In this document: piece by piece, positions 51,953-64,000 of the stretch
How positions within the stretch are numbered: the stretch's first letter is position 1
Layout: every line of letters begins with the position of its first letter
Assembly (NCBI GenBank): GCA_003952965.2
Contig: CM025854.1
Coordinates: forward strand, 29,926,657 to 29,990,656
Reading direction: 5' to 3'
DNA: 64,000 nucleotides
From: Morella rubra
Lineage: Eukaryota; Streptophyta; Magnoliopsida; Fagales; Myricaceae
Translations under genes and position numbers: made by a program
Notes under the pieces: model-generated
Databases searched by the model: none
Seen by the model: only the letters and a program-made list of their open reading frames with translations
Told to the model about the DNA's origin: nothing

Positions 51953-53092
51953 ATGTTTCTTCCTAGAACTATTTTTGCTGCGACCGTTCTGGTTTTTACG
52001 CTTCTATTCCCTGGCAATGCAATTCGATCGTTTCCTAACAAGCCGGCGTGCGATGGCGATGAAGTACAAGATGAATTTGGCAGGTTTATGCATTTCTCAG
52101 AGGCACCGGAGTACCTAAATGACCCCAGATGCAGTGTCTTTGCGACAAAGAGTATGCTATTTGAATGTGAGCCTTCACTTGTTCACATCGCGATGACTAT
52201 TGACTTGGAGTACATTAGGGGCTCTATTGCAGCTGTCCATTCGGTTCTCAAGCACACTTCTTGCCCTGAAAATATATTCTTCCACTTCATCGCCTCTGAT
52301 TCCAGCTCGGTGAATGTACCGGAGCTTTCTCGGACGATCCGGTCCACGTTCCCTTCGCTGAGATCCAAAGTCTACACCTTTAAGGGTAGTATTGTGAATA
52401 ATCTGATATCATCTTCGATTCGTCATGCTCTAGATAATCCGTTAAACTACGCAAGAAGCTACTTAGCTGATATGCTTGAGCCCTGTGTTGAACGTGTAAT
52501 CTACCTAGACTCCGATGTCATTGTGGTCGACGACGTTCAGAAGCTGTGGAGTGTTTCTCTAACTGGGTCAAGAGCAATTGGTGCGCCGGAATATTGTCAT
52601 GCGAACTTCACCAAGTACTTCTCTGACGAGTTCTGGTCCGATCCGGAGTTTTCCAAGGCTCTTGAAGGGAAAAGACCTTGTTATTTCAACACGGGCGTGA
52701 TGGTGGTGGATTTGGTCAGGTGGAGACAGGGCGACTACACAAGAAAAATTGAGAAATGGATGGAAATTCAGAAAGAGAGAAGGATTTATGAGCTGGGATC
52801 TCTTCCTCCATTTTTGTTGGTTTTTGGCGGAGATGTTGAGGCCATTGATCACAGATGGAACCAGCATGGTCTAGGGGGGGACAATTTGGTGGCTACTTGT
52901 CGGTCTTTGCATATAGGTCCAGTGAGTTTGATGCACTGGAGCGGAAAGGGGAAGCCATGGGCAAGGCTTGATGGGAGAACACCATGCCCAGTTGATTATC
53001 TATGGGCTCCTTATGATCTCTACAAACCCCATGACCATCCTCATCATCACCATCACAGAAAAACAAAGATAACCGTAACTTATATGTCTTAG
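51953..53092 (+). CDS. GATL-type GT8 glycosyltransferase, right-arm copy
   Basis: The 379-residue product is identical as far as I can see to the left copy (11,885-13,024). It includes the DxD at residues 186-188, the HxGxxKPW motif and the His-rich tail. The start is the ATG at 51,953; an in-frame TTG lies two codons upstream. A TATA-like TTATATATG lies about 180 bases before it. It is in tail-to-tail orientation with the DUF760 copy, as on the left. Confidence 0.9.
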   Translation: MFLPRTIFAATVLVFTLLFPGNAIRSFPNKPACDGDEVQDEFGRFMHFSEAPEYLNDPRCSVFATKSMLFECEPSLVHIAMTIDLEYIRGSIAAVHSVLKHTSCPENIFFHFIASDSSSVNVPELSRTIRSTFPSLRSKVYTFKGSIVNNLISSSIRHALDNPLNYARSYLADMLEPCVERVIYLDSDVIVVDDVQKLWSVSLTGSRAIGAPEYCHANFTKYFSDEFWSDPEFSKALEGKRPCYFNTGVMVVDLVRWRQGDYTRKIEKWMEIQKERRIYELGSLPPFLLVFGGDVEAIDHRWNQHGLGGDNLVATCRSLHIGPVSLMHWSGKGKPWARLDGRTPCPVDYLWAPYDLYKPHDHPHHHHHRKTKITVTYMS

Positions 53093-54049
53093 CACAGAAA
53101 CTATCCATTCTTTAATTCCTTCTACGTACAAGATTCTTTTGTGTATATGAGAAGCACCAACTCGGTCGAAATTGAATAGAGAAAAAAAAAAAAATCTCGG
53201 TGGAGATTGAAAATCGGGTTATTTTTTTTCCTCATCGTTTTTGGTAGAGAACAAATTTGGCACCGTCATTGATGGAAATGAAAGAAGAAATTTACAATTG
53301 AAAGCAAGGCAGCCTTCCTTGTCGGGTTAACTATTTAACGTCTCTGATCAGAATCTCTAGTGGAGGTTCTCTTCCCGAAGTTTTGAGCCCACCCCGTTTG
53401 GAAAAATCGTAAGAAGAACCTCAACCTCCATCTTCGATTTCTCGGTCTTAATAATCCATAACCCGTCCAAGACACCAGAAGCTCCGTATGGGTCCATCCG
53501 GGTTGAGCACAACTGAAATGTAAAATAACACACTAGTTCTAACTCAATGCATTGCTATTTGGTTCGCATCGTGGGTTTCAAAACAGACTACCGCCTCAAC
53601 CTCACTCGACAGGCAGGGGCAAAATCCAAGAACAGAGGGCATTCGTATGAGTACGCGGAATTGTGACTGGCATTCGTTGATGTCATCAACGCGATGGCTT
53701 TTGGACAGTAGTTTCAAAGAAGTGTGCATGAACATGGTGGGTCGGGTTGAAAAATAACAAACAAGATAGGGCTCGCATGCGTTTTTTATTAAGGAAATCT
53801 GAAACAAACGCAAGTCTTTTGAGTCGATTGCGTTCGTCAGGACCTTGGCTTCTTGCCACGCCCCCTGGTTTCTATACACCACGAGAAGAGTTCGAGTCGG
53901 CAAAATGAGTTGAAAGAAGTGAAAGCAAGAACTAAATGTGATACTCTCACATGGTTTTCACTTGAACAACCTAAATATAGATAGGGGGAAAAAAATATAG
54001 AAGAACAAAACAAAAAGAAGAAAAGAATATACATTTCTCCCGGTTTCTT

Positions 54050-56897
54050 CTACAACAATCCAACAACACAAGTCAAATGCAACCTGTTCTCCAAGCCTCT
54101 TAAGTGATGACCCAACAGCATACACCTGTTAGCCAAAGAGTGAAACTTAGTACGTGACACCATATGGGAATTAATCAAGTGAACAAGACAGGAGGAGCCT
54201 TCACTGGCTACTACACAAGGGAAGCTTCATATATGTGTGTGTGTGTGGACGTGTCAGGTGTGTATTCTCCGTGTTCATATACAATCAGTGAGAAGAAGTG
54301 ATTCATTCAAAATACTTGCAGAAAAGCCAGTGAAAAGGCAATTTATAAAGAGAATGACAAATACTAACCAGAAAAGAAGCTTTGCTAGGTAATCGCGGGA
54401 AGTGCCTACAGTACTGCATAGCTCATCATCACCATCTAGGTGGTTCTCAGTACTTCCCTTGATTGAATCTCTCACAAAATCACTTGTCCTCTCGTCTTTG
54501 AAGAATCCATGCAGTACGTTCTGAACAAGTTGTCGAATAATTTCTTCAACTTCTAATGAAGACGGACTAGATAGTTCAGTCACCTGTTTAAATAAATCAA
54601 TTACAAGAGAAAAATGACACTTTAGATATAGCTGAGGCTAAAAACTGAGGGGAAGTAACACTATTAGCAGGGGAATTTTAGATCATTACCATATCAGGAT
54701 CTAAGGATCGCAGGTACTCTAACAAATTGTTCCTATTTCCTCTGCCATATCCTATTTGTAAATTTTCCAGCTTCTGGGCATTAAGTTCCTGAAAAATCAT
54801 ACACCAATCAGCTTAAAGTCGAGGAATATCAAGCACTGTGGCGCCAAAGCATGAAGTAAAGCAAATGATAATATGTTACAATCTTCTTCCTATAAAGCTC
54901 ATATCTCTCCAATGGCTGGTTAAAATGAATTGAGTGGAAGAAAAATCTTTTTAGATCAACTGGAAATAGCAGATACCAAATCTCAAGAAGTTCACATGAA
55001 GCATAGTCTGCAATTTGCACTTCACAGTTTGTGCATGGGTGGAAGGACTATCGATCAGAGAATGGATTGTAACAGCAAAGTGCATGGTCAACAAATTTCT
55101 TTGGTAAAGCTTCAAAACTACTTCGAAAGTAATCATTAAGAAAAGGCAACCGTTTGAGCTGTCAGCAAATGCAACTGGAAAGTCAAGCTGGCTACAGAGA
55201 TTGAATAGATAGAAAATAGGGAGTTCGAGATCCAATTACCAGATTTTCTTTCAAGATTGTGTAATGAAATCTTAATTTGTTACACATTAAGCCCATTATG
55301 CATTGCACGAAAGAACCTCTGTATGGCTTCTCTTTTGCCTCCAGTAAAATGAATATAAAGATTTTAGCGATTCAAAACCGCATCCTGCTGCACAGTTAAT
55401 TGACCAGCAATATGCACAATCTGGGAGACCAATGATGAACAACAAAACCTTGACACACTCTATATTGGATTGTTTGGATACTGTGTATAAGAGCTACATG
55501 AGTTCAATGACTCCAGTTATTAAAGTCATTAATTGAAACAAAATGGTGACTCTGACAAATAATAAAGCCTAGCTTTTTTAATCAAGCATCTTTTGTCCAG
55601 ACAGAACATGCAACTCTTCCAACAGTCTGCTCATGACAATCCTTAATAGATGCAGGAAAAAGAAAAAAAACCAATATATCAACTCAAGTTTAATCAAAAT
55701 GGCAACATCATAATTCACACTTGCCCAACTACGAGTGAACGGGAAAGGACAACTTCCATGAAGCAAATCAAGGGCAAGCAAAAGAGGGTCTTTCGTTGGG
55801 GAGAAACACAGGAAATGCGAACTTCCAAACCTGAAAATGGAGAGACCTCTAAGGCCTTGTTTACCTAGGATTTGAACACAAGCAAAAAGCTTACCTCCGG
55901 ACTAAAAATCCGAAGGAATTTTCAGCTTCCAAAAGAAGGGAAAGTACACCTAAGAAATGCTATCCTAACCACCGAAAACTTGGACTAAGTGTTTCTAAGA
56001 TTCCCCATTCAGTCAAGCATCCGAATTTACCAATAATCCTCAAATGAAGTGAAACACAAAGCAATAACTGACCTCCTTTACATCAGACAACTCCGACCGC
56101 AATCTTTGAATGTAATTCAAGGCTTCAGGCGACAAATCATCGAAAATCTGAGGCCCTCCTTTCTCCAAACCCTCCATACTCATACCGCTATCCCTATGCT
56201 CCTCACACTCGTTCTCCTCCTCCGAAACCTCGAGCTCCTCCGGACAATTCGACCTATTCTTCGAACTTTCAGTCGAAATCTCGAAGTTCCTCGTCAATGA
56301 CATCCGATACTCCGCATTCCACAGCGTATACCTAACACCAATCCAAAATTTTTATGATTTTTTTTTTTCTAACAACAAGTAAAAGAGAGTTTTGAAGGAA
56401 TGTTTTCTGAACTATATAGAAGTCGATAGGAAAGAGAGTGTTGCTCGGTACCCAGTTATGATGGAGGAGACGAGGAGGCGATGGAGGGGGCCTTTGGAAA
56501 CCCTAACGGTGACGGAGAATTGGTCGGATGGGAGCAAGCCTAGCATGGTGGAAATGGTCTGCTTCATGGAGTCCTTCGCGGGATCAGAGACACCCTTGGA
56601 GATAACGGAGGTGTCCAGGGGTTCGATTCGCTTCAACATGTTCGCAATTACGGAGAATCCACGGTCGAAGCCGGACTTATGCGTCGAAACGAAGTCGTCG
56701 GAGACCCCGCCGCCATCCACACCGGAGATCAGGCAGCTGACAGTGAAGACCTGCGAGACGGGACGTCGTTTTCTCGCGGCGAGTAGTTGGCGGGAAAAGA
56801 GAGAGGGGGAGGGTGGTGGTTGGGAAGGGTGGAGGGGCTTGACCGACAGGTCGGAGAACCGAGAGAGGATGAAAGCTCGAGCAGCTGAGGCGGCCAT
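54050..56897 (-). CDS. DUF760 protein, right-arm copy
   Basis: Mirror of 8,080-10,927 with the same five exons and splice sites. The coding sequence appears unchanged: transit-peptide-like N-terminus, Glu-rich insert and LLFWCMLLGHHLR segment. It probably represents the same locus as the left copy. Confidence 0.8.
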
Positions 56898-58583
56898 GAA
56901 CTTTGAGATATGAGAGCCCTTAGCCGAAGAGATTTCTCTTTGGCTCTGTCTCTCTCTATTTTCTGTGTTTGTTCGCTATCGCTCCACGGGCTGCTCTCAC
57001 GTCTTCTCCGAATCTCTCCCTTTCTCTTTCTTTCCTATATCCTTCGTCTTAGCCCACACAAGATTTGTTGTTTGTTACTCAATACTCGCGGTGAACGATT
57101 TTGCCCATCGTGTCTTTCTGAATTACAGCTTCGCCATCGAAGAGCCTTCGTAGTTTTAACGCTTTTACGATAGTTGTTTTTATACGAAAGTCATTATTTG
57201 TTAAAGAAATATGATTCAAAGCCTATGATAGTATATACTCTTTGAAAAAAAAATTGCATTCAGCGGTGCAAGTTCCCATGGAATTTTAAATTAAAATTTT
57301 GTTTCGTTTCTATTTTTCTAAAATAATTTGGAGACCATGATAATCATTTCAGGTACTATAGTATTTTCTAGAAAAAAAAAACCTCCACAGTTATTGGTGG
57401 AATTTAAAATGAATTAAATCAGTGTTTTAAGTAATCATCTGCAGTTATAAGCTACACCTTTTTTTGTCCCTTGCTCGATACAATGAGAACAATATTATGA
57501 TTGTGAGTGTATATGTAATAAAATCTAAAATGATAAGTCCAAAACAATCTAGTACGTGTTAATACTGAGATATGTCTAAAGAACTAGAGAATTAGAAACA
57601 CTTGCCGTGATCTTTCAGGTCAGGAAAACCAAAACAAAAAGACAAAAAAGAGCAGAAGAAGAACAACAAAACTCTAATATTCACAGTCAACTTGTTATCA
57701 TCAGATTATGTCAAAGATAAAAATTCATCCATGCATCGTGATCTTTGTAATTTTATATTTAAATTATATATTATAATTTAAAGAGATAAATATAATAAAT
57801 AGACTTTACGTAATTTTAATAGTCATCTATTTAAAAATTTAATAATATCTTAAAATAAAATTTATATGTCATATCTATTTATTCTTAAAATTTATTTATT
57901 ATTGTATCTATCTCACCCTCGTCGAGAGTTTGAGGAAGTAGAGTTGTAAGGTTCTAGAGTTGTAAGCTTTAGCTGAAATCGAAAATGAATAATTGTACAA
58001 AATCCCGTATCTATGGCAGGCCCAGTTTCTTTCACTGAACCATAGAAACTGAGGGTGTGGACCAGCCAGCAAGTGGTGGGTCTAGCTCGGATGCCTCCAC
58101 CGAAGCAGCTTAGCACCGCAAATATCGTGATTTTCACCCTCTCGTTTGAAAATCGCCTCCATGACCTTATTCTCCATTTCGAAATAGAAAATTTCGACAA
58201 ATGCCACTTGGCAGACAAAGCTTACGTCACAGAAAAAAGAGACTTACAGCGAAGAAGCGACTGAGCATCAAATGCATTCTGATTATTTGGGTTCTCTACC
58301 TGTCAATGTGTCAGCAATGGGAAAATCCATTCCACAAATTAGTAGCAAAGTTTTTGAAGAAATTGAGTCAATATGCTTCCAACTAAGCTGAATCCGAAAA
58401 GAAACTATTCTCATCAAGGAGCTGCTAACATGCTCCTGTTACTGAAAAGTGAAAATTACTCGGTCCTCCGAGTTGTGTGTGATATTAGGTGCCAGCCATA
58501 CGGGATGGTGCATCTAACAATAAGTCATGCTGCTCAAAAGATGAAGAAAAAGCAGCCGTTGCGACTTGACCAGGTGCACGCGG

Positions 58584-61500
58584 TCATCTACAGTTAGAAC
58601 AACGGGGTATGTGGATCAGAATGTCCGTTACATCTGTTGCTTCCCAGCAACTACACCGATCCAAGACTTCCATGTAATTAGCAAAGAGGTCGCTTCAAGC
58701 CGCCATAACCATTACAAGGACTCATCTGTCATTAGTCGCTGCAATAGTTACAGGAAAAATTAATAATGCTCATAACAAGCTAAAAACAGATGGCCCCAAT
58801 TAGCCAACCACATTGTGTGATATGATTCAGAAAGGGAATTGAGGATTGTCAAACATCAAGTCTGGGGGTGTGTGGTGGATCAGTGACTTTTGGAGATCGT
58901 GGCCAACATAAACATATGCCAAAGTAACTGCATTATAACAGTGGGTTGATATGAATCATAGCTGAAAATATGTCCGAATTCAGAAGAGAAAAGTGGACAT
59001 CCTGAAACAGTAAAAAGATTCCCACACGACAAAGAAAAAAGGACGTATTTTTTGATGTTCTACAAAACATTGATCATAAGTTGAAAGCATTTTCTTGTTT
59101 ACCTTAGATACAAGTAACAAAGACCGTCAGATATACGCAAATTCATTATATTTTGAGAACTGCCCTCAGTTCAATCAATACTAGATATGACTGGCAAAGA
59201 ATAGGACAAGGAAGAACCTCTGACGCAATTAAATTAATCACCCCCGCAGATGGTTGTTAGCCTTCTACAGTGCTGCTTTACCAATTTACTGTCCATCAGG
59301 AAAGTAGATCGTTCATATTCAACTATAAATCACCTGCGTTGTGAATCGTGATAATGAGGAGGAGAACCAGAACCCAAGGTCTCCTGAACCTCTGTCACTC
59401 TTTTCCTTTCTGCCTCTTGAGCTTTCAAACTGGACATGTTCACTGGAGCAAAAGGGCCAAATACTATACCCCTGGGCTTGGAGCTATATCTTGAATGCTG
59501 ATCCACTTTGATCCCGTCATGGACAACTTCCGAACCACCATCTCTCTTATGTATTGGCTCAATTACCTTCTGATTTGACTTCCGATTCGTAGAAGAGTCC
59601 ACCTTATTACTTTTTGAGCTGTGGTTGGTAATGTCCGTCCCAAACAGTCTCTTTCTGGATGGATTTAGATCCATAGCAGTATCAGATCCATTCTCAGTTT
59701 CTGCTTTCCATCCCAACCACCTGAAAGCTGGTTTCCTACTTTCTGGGCAGTAAGTCTGTGCATCAATTAAGAAATTTGACAAGTGATGAGAAAAGATAAA
59801 CGTGGTGCCACCACCAAGGGGTCTTTCCATGAACTTAAAGGTATTTCACTGTAGCTTATTACCTTCTCAATCAGCCTCATGGAAGAAAAAACGTTCGCAA
59901 TATCATACAGTCGTCTGACTTTTGCTGCAGAGTTGATTCAAGGAAGAGAGTGTTAGGTTCATTTCTTTCAGATTTATTAACTTCTTTAGCAGTATGACAA
60001 CGGTTTTTAGGTCAATTACTTCTCAAAGCCGTTGTGTCCTGGTTATCACCTGGCAATGCCTTTGCAGCATCATCGAGCAAGATCATATCCACCTAAAGAC
60101 AAAGAAAAACGGGTATATTCGACCATACAAATTGATAAAAGCAAATTTCATTACACATTGGAAAACCTAAAACTATAACACTTACATCTGAACACAGGAA
60201 AAGCTTGATAAAGCTCCGAGTTAGAATAGATAGAGATTTGTCCCTTCTGTTATCTATGGAAATGCACATTAATGACGCCAAATTAGCCGATGTAGAAATT
60301 GATTATGCCAAGTTTGAGACTTGAAACCATCCCATACTCCAAAATTGAGGTCAATCCAGGACAATGTCATAAATAAACGTACAGAATGATCTCAGTTGCT
60401 AGCAATAGACTTTGCGAGGTTCAAGCGCAGAATAAAAAGGAAAAAGATGGTTACCGGTTCTCAATGATTCCAAAGGATAGTTCTTTCCATTAGTTTGGAG
60501 ACTGGAAGACGCTCCATTGTCATTATCGTTAGAAACCTAATCAGCATAACTCAAACCACTAAGATAAGAGACAAAGCTGTCAAAAAAAAAATATTTGTTT
60601 GAATACTAGGAATATAAAAGCTGAGTCTTATGTTTTTTTGCTGTCATATTTTCCAAAAAAGTTTTGAAAACAAATACCGACATCAATTTATAAAGAATAA
60701 ATTCATGAAGGACTAATCAATGGAAATCTGACTATTTTCAATGTGACATTTAATTTCCTCTTGCAGTTTCTCAGCAAACAGACAGGTCTTCTTTTTTCTA
60801 AGAAACAGACAGGTCTTCAAAAGGGAAATTAACATAGAACTCCAACATCTAAAACAATCAGAGAAATCAAATTTTTTCTCCCAAAATCTCTTCCTGAAAA
60901 ATGGAGCAGAATAGAAATAATCTCACGGTTTTAAAGCCAGCGCATTAGAACTTGAATGAAAAAACACCATTAACTATTTACCTTGAGCTCCTCTAAAGCC
61001 CGAGGAATTTCTCCAAAACCCTTCCATGAGTATGTGTTCTTCCCCTTTCTTTCTATAATCTGCTAAATGGAATACGCAATCAACTGGTGCAATCTACACG
61101 GATGATCACCTGAAGTCTAAACTTGAGAAGTGACAACATGAGATTGAAGAACTAATTATCTGATTTAACTTTTGTTTTTTCATTTTTATGGACGACTAAG
61201 ACCTAAAATCTTACTCCAATACTCTCCAATATATTGACTACGTCGTACATGCGGCGCCGCTCAACTCCTGCAGATGAAAATGTTTTCAGTAGATCCAATC
61301 AACCAACCTAAGGTCTTTGGTTTCTGAGAAAAATAAATAATGCAAATGAAAACAGAAGGAGTATTATCTTCAGCTTAACACTTCTACCCATGATGACCCG
61401 ATAGACATGGACTATCAATTATACTCGATCCTAGCTCACTTCCTTCGTTTATTTGGTTTTATTCCATTTTCTCGGAAACCAAACCGAAAATAACTAAACG

Positions 61501-61860
61501 AAGCAACAATTTTTTTTTTTTTTTTTTTTTTTCAAAATGGGAATCCCGAAACAGAGAGATACGAAGAATACCTAATTTGCTAGCTGCATCGTCGAGTTCG
61601 ATCGTTCCGACACCTTCTTCGCCATACAATTTCAAGAAACTGATAAAAGAAATTGAGTACGCAGTCAAGACTCAAGACTATGAAAAATATAAAAGATAGC
61701 AGAAAGAGAAACTTGAAGACAAAAAAATAAAAAAAATAACTAAGTGGGAAAAAAGAGAGGGAAGGATTGATTACTTGGAGCACAAAATTCCGAGTGATTT
61801 CTCTTTGCGTTGGTAGGAGGATGGCCTTGTTTCGGCCTTTTGAAGATGAAACGAAGACAT
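58584..61860 (-). CDS. DEL/E2Fe-type E2F repressor, right-arm copy
   Basis: Mirror of 3,118-6,393. The ten-exon structure, both winged-helix domains and the DLFANYMEV terminal exon are conserved. The A-run in the second intron is 23 bases here and 22 on the left. No coding difference was noticed. Confidence 0.85.
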
Positions 61861-62338
61861 TCCTTAGGCAGCCACTGAACAGTGAAATCAACCTGTTTCT
61901 GCTCCCTCTTCCTTCCTGTTATATTCCACAGACGTATATAGGGATTGGTGGGCCGTGCACGGTTTTGGAAATTCGAATTAAGTGGGGTTTTCACTTTTCG
62001 GCTCTGAGCTTACATTCGGGAATCTGCCGCGGAGTTTCGGGGACGGCTCGCGGTTGTATAGCTCGCGGGAATTCAAAATGAGATCTGTAAGCGCGGTTAT
62101 TTCTGAATTACAATTTTGCCCTTGTTGGGCTGCGCTTGTCCGTTGCCAATTGTACGAAATTTCGACCTTTAGTCACTAAACCCACCTGGGTTCCCTTAGT
62201 GGTCAAGGGTGCAGCCAGGGCCTGTGGATCAGACAGAGTCCCAGATTGAATTCCATATTGTGGGGCACGTTAAGCCCACCAAGCGCAATTAGTTAGGCCA
62301 AGTTAATCTACAAAGTCTACCAAGCGCAATCAAATTGG

Positions 62339-63239
62339 CAGTGTAGCCCAAGGTGATTCGGGTTGTGCTCTGTGTAATGCCCATGAAGAATCGCTTCGCC
62401 ATCTAATTTTGGAATGTCCCTATATTCGAGTTATATGGCGGAGCTCAAGGTGTCTTGGGTTGAGATCACATTGGAACCGGGTAATGCTTTGGGTCTGTCT
62501 TGGGAAGAGGCTTATGAATTCCAGATTTTTGCTTCCGTTGCGATCGATTTGGTTTGGCTCAATCGCAATCTTGCTGTTCACTGGAAACCTTTTGATGACC
62601 CTATTTTGCTGGCGAGAAAGGTTTAGAGAGTCGGCTTTGAGCATAGTGCGGCCTGGAAATTCTCCTTCAAGGAAAAGGTGAATGCTATGTGGGCTCCTCC
62701 TCCCCCCACTTTCTGCGAGGTAAATGTGGATGTGGCGATCCGTGACAATTTCTGTGCAGTCGCTTGTGTGGGAGGGACTCCGGAGGTAGGATATTATTTG
62801 TTGTGTCGAAGCTCTTTGAATGACCAAGAGCCGATTGTGGGAGAAGCTCTTGCTGTCCTTTTTGGGATCCAACAAGCTCTTCAACGTGGAATCTGTCACT
62901 TGTGCTGGAAGGAGATTCTCAGGTGGTGGTTGTTGCTTTTTGTGGCCCTCTGTGCTGCCCATGGCGTACCGAAGCGTTGTGCTTTGAGGCTAAAGCCTTT
63001 TTCCGTCCTTGGCTAGTTTGCTTATTAGGAGTTTCAGTTCTCCTCTCGTAGTGCGAACTCCTTAACTCACGATGTTGCTCGTTGAGGATAGTATTTCCTA
63101 TTCTCTTGAGCTTTTTGGTTCTTATCCTCGGGCGTTTATGGGCGGATCCCCCTAACTTCTGCTGTTTTTGCTTTGTTTTGTTGTTACTTTGTATTTCTGG
63201 TTTTATCGTTTCAATGCAGTATTGCTTATCAAAAAAAAA
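62339..63239 (+). mobile_element. 5'-truncated LINE remnant, right-arm copy
   Basis: Mirror of the left insertion, with the zinc-knuckle part, the RNase H-like part and an A-tail at 63,231-63,239. Since it shares the insertion point and frame breaks, it was copied together with the arm rather than inserted twice. Confidence 0.7.
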
Positions 63240-63969
63240 TTGGCAAAGTCAAACAGATGTCTGCACCTAATTTTTTTCTTCTTTACCCTGATGTTTGGCA
63301 ACATAAAAAATTCTCACCTTTTTTTATAATTTTTTGAACTTTCAAAACTTTCTTAGTCAAAAAATAAAACTAAAAAGTTTTGGTCATTCAAATTTTTACT
63401 TTTTCAATTTTTAAAATCCTCATCAATTAAGGTTGCGTTTGAGGATATTGAAATTTGTGAAAAAAAGTAAAAGAAAGATAATTTGAATTAATTTTTTTAT
63501 ATTTATTATAGTGAAAAATAATGATTTGATAGGAGGAAGAGATTATATTATAATTATTTTACTATTTTAAAATTTTGGAAGGTTTAAAATTTTCATAAAC
63601 AAACACACAATCAGTCTATCTATACCTTTTTTTTTTCAAATTATAATAAAAATCAATCTTCTACCAAATATAAAAAACCTCCTCAACTAATTTCATCTAC
63701 GTCTTTTTACAAAACTCAATTATAAAAAATTTCATCAACTTATCATATCTACACTTTTTACAAATTTTAATAAAAGCTGAATTTTCAAAATTTCAACCAA
63801 ATTTTCGCAAATGATTATAAGACTTATAAGTTAAATATTACATCGTAGTCCGGACTAAAGAAAAAAGAAGTTAAAAGTTTGGCTATGTTTTGTTTAATTT
63901 TGAAAACATTTTTTATTTATTTTTTTTGGAGGTAGTGTAGATTTTCTTGGGATTGGTAAAAAGTTTGTC

Positions 63970-64000
63970 NNNNNNNNNNNNNNNNNNNNNNNNNNNNNNN
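63970..64000. other. Assembly gap (N)
   Basis: Thirty-one N up to the window end. The gap begins just where the right arm, read against the left, would reach base 1,009. Confidence 0.99.

Overview
The window is plant nuclear DNA, most likely from a eudicot. The base composition is AT-rich, genes carry many short introns with GT...AG borders, and the products are plant-type: a DEL/E2Fe atypical E2F, a DUF760 plastid protein, a GATL glycosyltransferase, a NOT4-type RING protein and a Sin3-like (SNL) corepressor. I cannot name the species.

The dominant structure is one huge inverted duplication. Bases about 1,009-24,917 reappear as the reverse complement at about 39,958-63,969. Paired coordinates sum to about 64,975-64,978 over the outer 18 kb. 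After a C-tract insertion in the right arm the sum is 64,836, and near the inner end it is 64,858. Left arm, outside to inside: a 5'-truncated LINE (1.74-2.64 kb, minus), DEL (3.12-6.39 kb, plus), DUF760 (8.08-10.93 kb, plus), GATL (11.89-13.02 kb, minus), RING (14.56-16.62 kb, minus) and a complete 22-exon SNL (18.55-27.97 kb, minus). The right arm repeats these in mirror order. Its SNL copy is damaged and lacks a readable 5' third.

The middle (about 29.6-39.95 kb) is not an ordinary spacer. It looks like the same palindrome continuing towards an axis near 32.4-32.7 kb, read with very many small errors. By eye, a degraded mirror copy of SNL exon 7 and its flanks can be followed at 39.4-39.95 kb. 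A clean 478-bp island (29,117-29,594 and 35,851-36,328) keeps the register. Both sides of the axis hold alignable wrecks of one ABCB (MDR-type) transporter gene sharing the same internal losses. Other central stretches are unrecognisable, richer in GC, and have far more A than T on the plus strand. The damage clusters at homopolymers and increases towards the axis, and a run of N starts where the right arm stops. The best reading is a fold-back or misjoined long-read assembly with an uncorrected centre. A genuine recent inverted duplication is the alternative, and reads crossing the junctions would decide.

The genes do not form one pathway. DEL (cell-cycle and endocycle repression) and SNL (histone deacetylase recruitment) are nuclear repressors, GATL belongs to the wall-polysaccharide GT8 family, and DUF760 is probably plastid-targeted. 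Left-arm gene models are the ones to trust; right-arm models should be counted as duplicates.
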